Positions 52,972-61,779 of a stretch of DNA of 64,000 bases are shown here, in pieces (positions within the stretch are counted from its first letter, which is position 1; each line of letters opens with the position of its first letter). The translations under genes were made by a program, and so were the position numbers. The stretch is from Crenothrix sp043729335 (GTDB lineage Bacteria > Pseudomonadota > Gammaproteobacteria > Methylococcales > Methylomonadaceae). The stretch spans positions 1-64,000 of the forward strand of contig NZ_JAYTLQ010000054.1 in the NCBI RefSeq assembly GCF_043729335.1, written 5' to 3'. The notes under the pieces are model-generated. The model searched no databases, was not told the origin of the DNA, and saw only the letters and a list, made by a program, of their open reading frames with translations.

Positions 52972-53748
52972 TTATTTAAAAATGGCCTTATCAAAATCCT
53001 TTCCTGTCGCAATATTCTTAAGCATTGTTTTATCAGACATACTGCTAAAGTGAGTGCCATTTAAATCTGCACCGGTAAATTTGGTATCCACCAGTATAGT
53101 GGCTGTTAAATCAGCGCCAGATAAATCGGCATTGGTTAAATCCGCACCAGACAGGTCGACCCCAAACAAATTGGCATTTTGCAGCTGTGCGCCGGTAAGG
53201 TCTGCACGGCGCATTAAGGCGCGATCCAAATTGGCATTCTTAATATTAGCGCCCGATAAATTAACGCCATTTAAACTGACCCGCATCACGCCCATCGACT
53301 GATTTTTCATATCCACGCCCCAGTTCACTTTTTCTAAATTGGCATGACTGAGATTGGAACGATCTAAGTTGGCAATAAAGCGGCTTTCAGACAAGTTTGC
53401 ATTAGTCAGATTGGCGCTGTTCATATGCACACCAAATACACTGACTTTGGACAAATTTGAATCGGCGAGATTGATATTGGTCATGACCGTTAAATCAAGA
53501 TTCAATCCGGAAAGATCGCATTTACTTAAATTAGCGCGACGTAAATCCGAACCCCACAAATTGGCATTTCTAAAATCCAGGCCAGACAAATCCATTTCTG
53601 TGAGGTCTTTTCTTTTTAAATCGGCTTTGTGTGTCGCATCCGCTTTAGCGAGCCGCCGCTCTACTTCTGGTCGTTCAAGGTCGGCAGAAAATACAGGTAG
53701 CGAGCACAACAGTGTGGCCAGACTTAAACACAAAACAGAGCTTTTCAT
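52972..53748 (-). CDS. Exported pentapeptide-repeat protein
   Basis: 258 residues starting MKSSVLCL behind AAGGTAATGCA. The signal peptide ends near VFSA. From about residue 48 the chain is a run of A(D/N)LxX five-residue repeats (DLSGLDFRNANLW, then ANLSKCDLSGLNL, then ADLTNADLSGADL), which fold as a square right-handed beta helix. A patch at about 130-155 (VNWGVDMKNQSM) interrupts the repeat. Cytoplasmic members shield gyrase; an exported one must do something else, unknown. It is 54 bp from the 3' end of tatC. Confidence 0.85.
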   Translation of the reverse strand: MKSSVLCLSLATLLCSLPVFSADLERPEVERRLAKADATHKADLKRKDLTEMDLSGLDFRNANLWGSDLRRANLSKCDLSGLNLDLTVMTNINLADSNLSKVSVFGVHMNSANLTNANLSESRFIANLDRSNLSHANLEKVNWGVDMKNQSMGVMRVSLNGVNLSGANIKNANLDRALMRRADLTGAQLQNANLFGVDLSGADLTNADLSGADLTATILVDTKFTGADLNGTHFSSMSDKTMLKNIATGKDFDKAIFK

Positions 53749-53801
53749 TGCATTACCTTCAAAGTAGAACGTCCTATTGCACTGATATAAACGCATAAAG
53801 A

Positions 53802-54587
53802 TTAATCATCGTGCTCTTCAAAATATTCTAAAGCATTATCAATATCTTCGGGCTTGTTGCCTGGCGTAAACAGCCGTGAACATAATAAACCAATTTCAAA
53901 TAACATCCACATGGGTATAGCCAATAAGGTTTGAGAAATGGCATCTGGTGGTGTCAACAGCATGCCAACCACGAATGCGCCAACAATCACATAAGGCCGT
54001 TTTTCAGCGAGAGATGCCCTACTCACAATACCTGTCCAAATCAGTACAATAGTAAATATGGGAACCTCAAAACACACACCAAAGGCAAAAAACAGTGTTA
54101 AGACAAAATCCAGATATTTGCCAATGTCGGTCATCACTGCAACACCCACTGGTGCGGCAGCCGTTAAAAAACCAAAAATCAACGGAAAGACCACAAAATA
54201 GGCAAACGCCACACCCAAATAAAATAGTAGGGTACTGGCGATTAATAACGGGAAAATCATCCGGCGTTCGCGTTTGTACAATCCAGGGGCAACGAATGCC
54301 CAAAACTGATACAAAATAAACGGGACACAAATAAAAATGGCTAGAACCAGTGCCAATTTAAACGGTATAAAAAACGGCGATGCCACTTCAATAGCAATCA
54401 TTGTGCTATTTTTGGGCATGTGCCTTAACAACGGGCCCGCTAGGTAGGTGTAGATATCATTGGCGTAAGAAGATAATCCTAAAAACACCACCAGAACACT
54501 TAAAACAATGCGTAAAAGCCTGTCGCGCAGCTCAATCAGATGACTGATAAAAGGCTGTTCCGTTGCCTCTTCAAAATTATTTTTCAT
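53802..54587 (-). CDS. tatC: Sec-independent translocase subunit TatC
   Basis: Polytopic core of the Tat protein exporter, which recognises twin-arginine signal peptides. The 261 residues have six membrane helices and the N-terminal signature PFISHLIELRDRLLRI with the Glu of HLIELR. FYEPI-equivalent and FAFGVCFEVP (TatC conserved Glu) are visible. It overlaps tatB by 11 bp, and lies last in the his-tat run. Confidence 0.96.
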   Translation of the reverse strand: MKNNFEEATEQPFISHLIELRDRLLRIVLSVLVVFLGLSSYANDIYTYLAGPLLRHMPKNSTMIAIEVASPFFIPFKLALVLAIFICVPFILYQFWAFVAPGLYKRERRMIFPLLIASTLLFYLGVAFAYFVVFPLIFGFLTAAAPVGVAVMTDIGKYLDFVLTLFFAFGVCFEVPIFTIVLIWTGIVSRASLAEKRPYVIVGAFVVGMLLTPPDAISQTLLAIPMWMLFEIGLLCSRLFTPGNKPEDIDNALEYFEEHDD

Positions 54588-54906
54588 GCGGAGATTTAAT
54601 CGATTGTTCTATCTGTTGCGCATGCTTTTCAAGTGTCGTTTTAAGATTATCGGTATTGGTGTTCATTTCTTCAAGCACACCTTGTAAATCTTCCAGACTG
54701 CCGGTTTTTTCTTTTAACATCTGACGGATTTCCTCAGCGTGAAACTCTTCTTTAATCTCTTCTTTTACTGAAGCGACAATATTACGAGTTTTCGCTATCC
54801 AAAACCCCAAGAGGCGGGCAACTTTCGGCAAACGCTCAGGCCCGATTACCAGTAAGGCAACCAAACCCACCATTAATAACTCCGAAGAACCTATATTCTC
54901 AATCAT
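54577..54906 (-). CDS. tatB: Sec-independent translocase subunit TatB
   Basis: 109-residue receptor partner of TatC. One N-terminal helix with the motif GSSELLMVGLVALLVIGPERLPKVAR (shown in part as ELL...GPERLP), then an amphipathic helix and a long charged coil. It is three bases from tatA and overlaps tatC, in the standard A-B-C order. Confidence 0.94.
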   Translation of the reverse strand: MIENIGSSELLMVGLVALLVIGPERLPKVARLLGFWIAKTRNIVASVKEEIKEEFHAEEIRQMLKEKTGSLEDLQGVLEEMNTNTDNLKTTLEKHAQQIEQSIKSPHEK

Positions 54907-54909
54907 GGT

Positions 54910-55119
54910 TTATATTTTGTCTTTGTCTTTGGAATTGACTTCTCCGTCAATCACATCTTCACTGGCATCAGCTGTCGGCTCATCACCATCTTTAACCGCT
55001 TTGCGAAAGGTTTTGATGGCTCCACCCAAATCGGCGCCTATATTTTTAAGGCGTTTGGTGCCAAATACGATAATAATAATCGCCAGTATGATTAATAACT
55101 TAGTAACGCTTATGCCCAT
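54910..55119 (-). CDS. tatA: Sec-independent translocase subunit TatA
   Basis: 69 residues; one N-terminal membrane helix (LLIILAIIIIVFGTKRLKN) with the Phe-Gly-Thr-Lys-Arg-Leu hinge, then an amphipathic helix (GADLGGAIKTFRKAVK) and an acidic tail. It forms the variable-size pore of the Tat system. It follows hisE by 111 bp, so it may have its own promoter. Confidence 0.95.
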   Translation of the reverse strand: MGISVTKLLIILAIIIIVFGTKRLKNIGADLGGAIKTFRKAVKDGDEPTADASEDVIDGEVNSKDKDKI

Positions 55120-55230
55120 TTTATGCTCCCGTCAATCGACTAAAATCTACGCTATCCATGACTATCATGAAGTAAAAGAGTATTTTTAAACTCAACTGAT
55201 TAGTATAGTACGGCTTGTACGACTATTCAC

Positions 55231-55545
55231 TTAATTGCGCTGAGATTTCTCTTCTAGGCCAGACAATCCAAACCGACGCTGCAACTCCAGCAATACGTCT
55301 TGCGAACTTAAGCCTTGCTGCGCCAACATGACCATGCAATGAAACCACAAATCGGCGGTTTCATAAATAATTTTTTGCGGATCGCCATCTTTGGCGGCAA
55401 TGACGGTTTCGGTGGCTTCCTCGCCAATTTTTTTAAGAATATGATCCAGCCCCTTATTATACAGGCTAGACACGTAAGATTTGTCGGGAGATTCGCTTTT
55501 GCGCTGTTCCAGAATTTGGTCAAGCTGCTCTAATGTATCACTCAT
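55231..55545 (-). CDS. hisE: Phosphoribosyl-ATP pyrophosphatase
   Basis: Second step of histidine synthesis: PR-ATP to PR-AMP. The 104 residues show the helical NTP-pyrophosphohydrolase fold, KKIGEEATETVIAAKDGD and YETADLWFHCMVML with the metal-binding Glu and Asp. It overlaps hisI by eight bases, so translation is coupled; hisE and hisI are separate genes, not fused as in E. coli. Confidence 0.95.
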   Translation of the reverse strand: MSDTLEQLDQILEQRKSESPDKSYVSSLYNKGLDHILKKIGEEATETVIAAKDGDPQKIIYETADLWFHCMVMLAQQGLSSQDVLLELQRRFGLSGLEEKSQRN

Positions 55546-55936
55546 GTTTTTTGTAAATAGCGTCAGGATTTTTTAATACGGGTTCAACCGCGTGCCATTG
55601 CTCATCTATTAACTGCCGATAAAAACAACTTTCTCGACCTGTATGACAGGCAATACCGCCTTCTTGTTCAATTTTAAGCAGCAATACATCTTCATCGCAA
55701 TCCATAAATAACGCGACAACTTTTTGCCGATGGCCTGACTCTTCACCTTTGCGCCACAGTTTATTGCGTGACCTGGACCAATACACCGCATAGCCTTCCT
55801 GCACCGTTAACTGTAATGATTCAGAGTTCATCCAGGCGAACATCAGTATTTTGCCGGTTTCGGCCTGTTGTGCGATGACAGGGATTAAGCCATCTGCTGT
55901 CCAGCGTATTTCATTCAACCAGTCTGGATTACTCAC
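55538..55936 (-). CDS. hisI: Phosphoribosyl-AMP cyclohydrolase
   Basis: Third step of histidine synthesis, opening the adenine ring. The 132 residues show LMFAWMNSESL, the DCDEDVLLLKIEQ metal site and CHTGRESCFYR, whose Cys residues bind zinc. It overlaps hisF as ATGA and hisE by eight bases. Confidence 0.95.
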   Translation of the reverse strand: MSNPDWLNEIRWTADGLIPVIAQQAETGKILMFAWMNSESLQLTVQEGYAVYWSRSRNKLWRKGEESGHRQKVVALFMDCDEDVLLLKIEQEGGIACHTGRESCFYRQLIDEQWHAVEPVLKNPDAIYKKHE

Positions 55937-56706
55937 AAACGCACCTCAATCCCACGAGAACGCATCTGCTGTTTAGCCTGCTCAATAGTATATTCGCCAA
56001 AATGGAAAATACTTGCCGCCAGCACTGCATCGGCTTTGCCTTCAATAACACCATCTGCTAAATGATTTAAATTACCAACCCCACCGGAGGCAATTACAGG
56101 AACTGTAACTGCTGTACTAATCGCCCGTGTTAATGGCAAATCAAAACCTTCACGTGTACCGTCCCTATCCATACTGGTAAGAAGGATTTCTCCCGCGCCG
56201 TAATCCACCATTTTTATTGCCCAGTCAATAGCATTGATACCGGTACCTTTGCGGCCACCGTGGGTAAAAGTTTCCCAACGATCAGGCTCACCTTTAACGC
56301 TGGTCTTTTTAGCGTCAATAGCGACTACAATACATTGCGAACCAAATCGCTGTGCAGCTTCGCGAACAAATTCCGGGTTAAATACAGCGGCGCTATTAAT
56401 GCCGACTTTATCGGCACCGGCATTGAGCATACGGCGTATGTCGTCCAGCGTTCTGATGCCCCCGCCGACCGTTAACGGTATAAACACCTGGCTGGCGACT
56501 TGCTCCACCACATGTACCATCGTATTGCGGTTGTCGTGGGTGGCGGTAATGTCGAGGAAGGTCAGCTCATCTGCACCTTCACGGTCGTACCGCCGAGCAA
56601 TTTCAACCGGATCGCCGGCATCACGGATATCAACAAACTTAACGCCTTTAACGACGCGGCCATTATCAACATCTAAACAGGGAATAATACGTTTGGCTAA
56701 ACTCAT
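55933..56706 (-). CDS. hisF: Imidazole glycerol phosphate synthase subunit HisF
   Basis: Cyclase half of IGP synthase, a TIM barrel using ammonia from HisH to make imidazole glycerol phosphate and AICAR. The 257 residues have the catalytic Asp in CLDVDNGRVVKGV, LTVGGGIRT, GADKVGINSAA and the second Asp in LTSMDRDGT. Overlaps hisI and hisA by ATGA each. Confidence 0.97.
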   Translation of the reverse strand: MSLAKRIIPCLDVDNGRVVKGVKFVDIRDAGDPVEIARRYDREGADELTFLDITATHDNRNTMVHVVEQVASQVFIPLTVGGGIRTLDDIRRMLNAGADKVGINSAAVFNPEFVREAAQRFGSQCIVVAIDAKKTSVKGEPDRWETFTHGGRKGTGINAIDWAIKMVDYGAGEILLTSMDRDGTREGFDLPLTRAISTAVTVPVIASGGVGNLNHLADGVIEGKADAVLAASIFHFGEYTIEQAKQQMRSRGIEVRL

Positions 56707-57440
56707 TTTAGATAAGATTCTGCCAATTTCGCTGCTTCCGCAAAATCCAGCGTACCTTCATAAATAGCGCGGCCAGTAATAGCGCCCATAATGCCATCCT
56801 CAGCCACTGCACCCAAGGCAATAATATCATCAATATTAGTGATGCCACCGGAGGCAATGACAGGAATAGTAATGGCTCTTGCCAACCGCGCCGTGGCTTC
56901 CACATTAACCCCTTGCATCATGCCATCTCTGGAAATATCCGTGTAAATAATGGCTTCGACACCATCGGCCTCAAAATGTTTCGCCATGTCGATGACATCA
57001 TGCTTGGACAGCTTGGACCAACCGTCAATCGCCACTTTGCCATCTTTCGCGTCCAGGCCGACAATGATGCGGCGAGGGTATTCCCTCGCCATATCGCGGA
57101 CAAAATGCGGTTCATTGACGGCTTTCGTGCCAATAATCACGTATTCCACACCGGCTTCCAAATACGCCTGAATCGTGTCTTCATCGCGAATACCGCCGCC
57201 AATCTGCACCGGCACATCAGGGAAAGCCGCCACAATGGCATTAATAATGTCAGCATTTCTGGGCTTGCCAGCAAAAGCGCCATCCAGATCAACTAAATGA
57301 ATTCTTTTCGCACCCTGCGCCACCCATTTACCGGCGACCGCAACCGGATCGTCGGAAAAAATCGTGTCATCTTCCATGCGGCCTTGGCGTAATCTTACGC
57401 ACTTGCCGTCTTTTAAATCAATTGCGGGTATCAGTATCAT
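56703..57440 (-). CDS. hisA: ProFAR isomerase
   Basis: Fourth step of histidine synthesis (ProFAR to PRFAR). The 245-residue TIM barrel begins MILIPAIDLKDGKCVRL, with catalytic Asp in AIDLKDG, QIGGGIRDE, and a second Asp in YTDISRDGMM. It overlaps hisF as ATGA; hisH is 28 bp upstream. Confidence 0.97.
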   Translation of the reverse strand: MILIPAIDLKDGKCVRLRQGRMEDDTIFSDDPVAVAGKWVAQGAKRIHLVDLDGAFAGKPRNADIINAIVAAFPDVPVQIGGGIRDEDTIQAYLEAGVEYVIIGTKAVNEPHFVRDMAREYPRRIIVGLDAKDGKVAIDGWSKLSKHDVIDMAKHFEADGVEAIIYTDISRDGMMQGVNVEATARLARAITIPVIASGGITNIDDIIALGAVAEDGIMGAITGRAIYEGTLDFAEAAKLAESYLK

Positions 57441-57467
57441 AAACAGGGTGTCCTAGGCGACGAATAA

Positions 57468-58109
57468 TCAGGCTTGACCATTCCAGTGCAAAAAGTTCTT
57501 TAATAATTGCAGGCCAACGGCCTGACTTTTTTCGGGGTGAAACTGTACGGCAAAGACATTATCTTGCGCCAAGGCACAGGCAAAATCATCGGGATATTGC
57601 GTACTTGCCGCGACTATAGACACGTCATCAGGCTTGGCATAGTAACTGTGGACAAAATAAAACCGGCTGTCCTGCGGAATATTTTCCCAAAGCGGATGCG
57701 CTTTATAATGCACCTGATTCCAGCCCATGTGCGGAATTTTTAGGGAATTGCCCGCATCGTCTGTTAATTTTTCAGCAAAATGCACGACATGGCCTGGCAG
57801 AATGTCCAGCGCAGCCGTGCCGTCATTCTCCTCATGATCCGACAGCAATGCCTGCATACCCAAACAAATGCCTAAAAACGGCTTGGTTTGGGCGACAATT
57901 TTAATCACTTCGGATAAACCGGTTCGCTCAAGTGCCTGCATACAATCGCGTATTGCCCCTACACCCGGAAAAACCACCCGATCTGCCGCCAATATGCTGG
58001 CCGCATCGGAGACAACGTGTACCTGAGTTTCGGGAGCAACAACTTGAAGCGCCTTGGCGATGGAATGGAGATTACCCATTCCGTAATCGATAACAGCAAC
58101 TGAAGACAT
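57468..58109 (-). CDS. hisH: Imidazole glycerol phosphate synthase subunit HisH
   Basis: Glutaminase half of IGP synthase. I choose MSSVAVIDYGMGN (213 residues), the usual HisH start; the frame runs 13 codons further. The catalytic Cys is in GICLGMQALL, with His and Glu in VQFHPEKS, and FVHSYYA is conserved. Located between hisB and hisA. Confidence 0.95.
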   Translation of the reverse strand: MSSVAVIDYGMGNLHSIAKALQVVAPETQVHVVSDAASILAADRVVFPGVGAIRDCMQALERTGLSEVIKIVAQTKPFLGICLGMQALLSDHEENDGTAALDILPGHVVHFAEKLTDDAGNSLKIPHMGWNQVHYKAHPLWENIPQDSRFYFVHSYYAKPDDVSIVAASTQYPDDFACALAQDNVFAVQFHPEKSQAVGLQLLKNFLHWNGQA

Positions 58110-58161
58110 AGTGATGAATAAACTGAGAAAAAGTGAACAAGCGACCAAAGGGTATTTAGGC

Positions 58162-58755
58162 TTAAAGACTACCTTTGGTAGACGGTACGATACCGGCTAT
58201 TCTGGGATCAGGAGTAATCGCCATGCGCAATGCACGCCCCAGGGCTTTAAAAATAGTTTCGGCAATATGATGGGCGTTTGTGCCTTTCAAGTTATCAATG
58301 TGCAAGGTGACACCGGCATGGTTAACGAAGCCTTGAAAAAATTCGCGGAACAAATCGACATCAAAGCGGCCTATCATGCCACGGGTAAATTTAACCTCGT
58401 AAAACAGACCTGGGCGACCGGAAAAATCAACTACCACGCGCGACAAGGCTTCATCCAGCGGCACATAAGCATGACCATAACGTTGCAGGCCTTTTTTATC
58501 ACCGACTGCCTTGGCAAACGCTTGTCCCAAGGTAATACCGATATCTTCCACGGTGTGGTGGGCATCAATTTCCAAATCGCCATTAGCACGGACATCAATA
58601 TCGATCAATCCGTGCCTGGCGATTTGATCCATCATGTGATCCAGAAACGGCACACCGGTGGCAAACGATGACTTGCCAGTGCCATCAAGATTGATGCTGA
58701 CAGTGATTTGAGTTTCGAGCGTGTTGCGCTCAATCTCGGCGGTGCGTTGTTCCAT
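58162..58755 (-). CDS. hisB: Imidazoleglycerol-phosphate dehydratase
   Basis: Sixth step of histidine synthesis. The 197-residue monofunctional form (no phosphatase domain) starts at the ATG giving MEQRTAEIERNT; the frame continues 15 codons upstream. Metal-binding His motifs are GVPFLDHMMDQIARHG, DAHHTVED and GTNAHHIAE. First gene of a hisB-H-A-F-I-E run; hisG, hisD and hisC are elsewhere. Confidence 0.96.
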   Translation of the reverse strand: MEQRTAEIERNTLETQITVSINLDGTGKSSFATGVPFLDHMMDQIARHGLIDIDVRANGDLEIDAHHTVEDIGITLGQAFAKAVGDKKGLQRYGHAYVPLDEALSRVVVDFSGRPGLFYEVKFTRGMIGRFDVDLFREFFQGFVNHAGVTLHIDNLKGTNAHHIAETIFKALGRALRMAITPDPRIAGIVPSTKGSL

Positions 58756-58865
58756 GTTTATAGTAGTGACATCACAATAATTTGGCGATTTTATAGGCAC
58801 ACACTAACGTGCACATATTAAAACAAGTCAATGCCTGATGGGTTAGATCAGGCAAAAATAGCGGT

Positions 58866-59174
58866 TTAAGGGTAAATAATCTTCGGTTGGAAATTGTAAG
58901 CTGGGTATTTGGGATCGACTTCTACCTGCGCAGCCACCGTAGCTGATGATTGAGCCGCGTTTTCATCTATGTAGATGACTGTAGGTTCAAAACTAGCAGC
59001 CGGATACTTAGCATCTACTTCTGTTTTAGCAGAATTAGATTGTGCGGCAAGTTGTTCATCCATATAAACCACGCTAGGTTCAAAATTAGACGCAGGGTAC
59101 TTGTCATCACCCGCAAAGGCTGCATAGGGACTCACGGAAATGATGGCTAATCCCAAGATAAATGCTTTTTTCAT
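58866..59174 (-). CDS. Small exported protein with three KYPA-x-F-x-P repeats
   Basis: 102 residues from the ATG (a TTG two codons earlier is the alternative; GGAG lies upstream). The signal peptide ends near AFAG. The mature chain is three copies of a 31-33-residue unit: KYPASNFEPSVVYMDE, KYPAASFEPTVIYIDE, and a shorter KYPAYNFQPKIIYP. Linkers are Ala/Gln/Ser-rich (LAAQSNSA, AAQSSATVAAQ). I do not recognise the family. It is monocistronic, next to hisB. Confidence 0.75.
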   Translation of the reverse strand: MKKAFILGLAIISVSPYAAFAGDDKYPASNFEPSVVYMDEQLAAQSNSAKTEVDAKYPAASFEPTVIYIDENAAQSSATVAAQVEVDPKYPAYNFQPKIIYP

Positions 59175-59272
59175 ACTCAATTAATCTCCAAAGTTTGATA
59201 ACAAGGCAAGCTTATTGAGAGTATCGAATATTTTAAGGCTTTCCGCAACCGTTTTTACTGAAAAACATGCCA

Positions 59273-60013
59273 TCACAAAAGCTGCCTAATTTTTGGATGA
59301 TCGTTTAGCAACTGTTGCCGGAAGGTTTCTACCGCCTGTTCGTTATGGCGTTCATTTCGCGGAATAGGTACATTAATTTCACTGATGATCTGCATGGGTG
59401 TCGCGGACAGGAAAATAAGCTTATCGGCAAGGGTAATGGCTTCGCGCAAATCATGGGTAACAAACAACACAGTATGCGGGCGTTTTTGCCACAGTTGTAG
59501 CAGCAATTCCCTTACCTGCCGTGCGGTAGGCGGGTCTAACGATACAAAAGGTTCATCCATCAATAAAATATCCGGATTAACCGCAAAGGCCCGGATAATC
59601 GATACCCTACGGCTCATACCCAATGACAAACGATCCGCGTAAACATGCTGGTGTTGTGCCATTTGCATGGTTTCCAGCAACGCCTCAATCGTACTAGCAG
59701 ATTGCTTATCTTCTAATACCAACTCAATATTTTCCCTGACGGTGCGCCAAGGTAACAATCGTGGATTCTGAAAAATATAGCCAATCCTGGGCGATTTGTG
59801 TTGCTGCCCGACCCAAATAGCACCGTCGTAATCGTGATCTAAATCGGCAATAATATTGAGCAAGGTGGTTTTACCACACCCAGAAGCACCGACCAAACAT
59901 ACAAATTCACCTGAGTTCAGCGACAACTTAAAATCGGCAATCGTCGGCTCTTTGACTGTCGCAAAGGTTTTATTGTTAATAGTGACGTGAATATCGACCA
60001 TCAGCGCCGCCAC
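59273..60013 (-). CDS. ABC transporter ATP-binding protein (NitT/TauT type)
   Basis: 246 residues. Walker A GASGCGKTTLLN, Q-loop YIFQNPRLLPWRTV, Walker B ILLMDEPFVSLD and switch FVTHDL are all present. The signature is LSLGMSRR instead of the usual LSGGM-x-QR. Its start overlaps the permease gene by 13 bp. It powers import through the permease; the substrate type (nitrate, taurine, sulfonate and related) is only inferred. Confidence 0.92.
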   Translation of the reverse strand: MAALMVDIHVTINNKTFATVKEPTIADFKLSLNSGEFVCLVGASGCGKTTLLNIIADLDHDYDGAIWVGQQHKSPRIGYIFQNPRLLPWRTVRENIELVLEDKQSASTIEALLETMQMAQHQHVYADRLSLGMSRRVSIIRAFAVNPDILLMDEPFVSLDPPTARQVRELLLQLWQKRPHTVLFVTHDLREAITLADKLIFLSATPMQIISEINVPIPRNERHNEQAVETFRQQLLNDHPKIRQLL

Positions 60014-60741
60014 TGTTGCGATTTTCTATCCAGCGGCTTGAGTATGGTGAGTTCTATTAGCTGAATAACGGACACGAAAGCCACGGTATAGGCCAAAATA
60101 CTGGCGACATCAAACATCTGGAAAAACAGATGCAACTGGTAGCCCATGCCATTACTGCGCCCCAGTAATTCAACCACTAAAATGATTTTCCAAATTAACG
60201 CCAGCCCAGAACGCGTCGCGCCCATCACAAATGGATGCAGTTGTGGCCAGATGACATGAATCAAGGTCTTGCGGCGACTGAAACGGTAGCAGCGCGCCAT
60301 GTCCAGCAAATCTTGATCCAGTGTGCGTGTGCCTTCTCTTATCGTGACAATAACGTTGGGCAATTTATTAACCACCACCGCTAAAATCGCCGCCGACTCT
60401 ACCAGACCGAACCAGACATAACATAAAATAATGGTGACCAGTGCTGGTATATTTAAAAAAATAACCAGCCAATTATCAAAAAAACTATCCAGCTTTTTAT
60501 GGCGTCCCAGCATTATGCCAATGGCGCAACCTAAGCTCATGGCAATGGCAAAGCTTACGACTAACCGGAGCAAAGTTACGCCCAGATGAAACGGCAATTG
60601 CCCAGAACGGCACTCTTTCCAGAAAACAACGGCAACGGTAGCGGGTGTCGGTAGCGTATTTGACTGTAAATAGCTGGATAATCCTTGCCAAACTGCTAAA
60701 AAAATCAGCCCTGACAAGATGGGTAATAACTTATTGAACAT
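60001..60741 (-). CDS. ABC transporter permease (NitT/TauT type)
   Basis: 246 residues with six membrane helices. The cytoplasmic coupling segment is visible in EGTRTLDQDLLDMARCYRFS and the Gly-x-x-x-x-x-x-x-x-x-P motif falls in VIWPQLHPFVMGATRSGLALIWK. It lies between the ATPase and the binding protein in one minus-strand unit. Confidence 0.92.
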   Translation of the reverse strand: MFNKLLPILSGLIFLAVWQGLSSYLQSNTLPTPATVAVVFWKECRSGQLPFHLGVTLLRLVVSFAIAMSLGCAIGIMLGRHKKLDSFFDNWLVIFLNIPALVTIILCYVWFGLVESAAILAVVVNKLPNVIVTIREGTRTLDQDLLDMARCYRFSRRKTLIHVIWPQLHPFVMGATRSGLALIWKIILVVELLGRSNGMGYQLHLFFQMFDVASILAYTVAFVSVIQLIELTILKPLDRKSQQWRR

Positions 60742-60752
60742 GCACGATAAAT

Positions 60753-61730
60753 CTAATCAGGGAACCAAAACGTACCAGCAGACAATGTTTCTGTATCACC
60801 TGTTAACTGTCCTTTACTTGTGGCGCGCAGCAAACTGTAAATACGCTCTGCCGCTTGCTGTTCTTTATCGCCCCATTGGGTAACATTGCCTACACAATAG
60901 CGCTGGCGCAGCTTGCTTTGCGTGGCCACGTTGTCAGTCTTCAACAAAGGAAGCACGGTTTGCCACACAGCATCTGAGCTACATAAGCCATCTCTGGCTT
61001 GCTTGCTGGCTTTAAAAAAACCATTAACGGCTTGTTTATGGCTATTCGCCCAACTGTCTTTAAAGACATAGCCCAGCAGCGGCACTTGCTCTTCAACTCC
61101 TAAACCTTTCAACAGATCTTTACCATCCATAATCTGACGGTAACCTTCGGCTTCCAGTCCTACCGCAAACTGCCAATAAGTCAGCACCGCATCAACACGA
61201 TTTTGCTTAAGCTGTTCGTTAATTAACGGTGGCGCACCAAAGACTTTTTCTACCGATTTATCCAGATTAACGTTTTCTTTGGCTGCCAGCGCTTGCAAAA
61301 ATAACCAGTTTTTATCCAGCTCGCCGCCTGCTATCCCCAAGCGTTTGCCAGCAAGATCCTTAACAGAATGAATAGCACTTTTTTCAGGGACAACTAAACC
61401 ACCAGAAGTGGTTGAATAAGGATAAAAACTAAAATCAGCACCACTGGCACGCATTTTAGACACCCAAATCCAGTCAGAAACGATCATATCCACCGCACCC
61501 GACTGCAAAGCGATTTTACCTGCTTCGGCATTAGCAATAGGAGTGACATCCAATTGAAACTCAGTGGTTTTAAATGACGGGTCGGCTTGCATTACCGATA
61601 ATTCCCAGCCTAGCGTCCCCGTGGTTTGAGCGCCAATGCGCAGCGTGGCTTTTTCTAGCGCAAAGCACTGCCCTGATAAAAATAAACCAAAACCGAAAAC
61701 AAGACTAATAAATTTCATAAGCTGCATCAC
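60753..61730 (-). CDS. ABC transporter substrate-binding protein (NitT/TauT type)
   Basis: 325 residues with a signal peptide ending near CFA (about residue 24). The mature protein has the two-lobe NMT1/TauA-like fold: TLRIGAQTTGTLGWEL, SGAVDMIVSDWIW, SVKDLAGKRLGIAGG and VDAVLTYWQFAVGLEAEGY. It starts the transporter unit, 11 bp before the permease. The ligand is unknown; the fold is used for taurine, nitrate, thiamine precursors and other small molecules. Confidence 0.92.
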   Translation of the reverse strand: MMQLMKFISLVFGFGLFLSGQCFALEKATLRIGAQTTGTLGWELSVMQADPSFKTTEFQLDVTPIANAEAGKIALQSGAVDMIVSDWIWVSKMRASGADFSFYPYSTTSGGLVVPEKSAIHSVKDLAGKRLGIAGGELDKNWLFLQALAAKENVNLDKSVEKVFGAPPLINEQLKQNRVDAVLTYWQFAVGLEAEGYRQIMDGKDLLKGLGVEEQVPLLGYVFKDSWANSHKQAVNGFFKASKQARDGLCSSDAVWQTVLPLLKTDNVATQSKLRQRYCVGNVTQWGDKEQQAAERIYSLLRATSKGQLTGDTETLSAGTFWFPD

Positions 61731-61779
61731 TGTGGTTACAAAACTATTTAATGAAAGAATTAGCTATTAAAATAACCGG

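Noticed and set aside
58832..58854. TGCCTGA/TCAGGCA hairpin as a terminator
   Set aside because: On the minus strand the T-run lies before the stem, not after, so it does not have terminator form.
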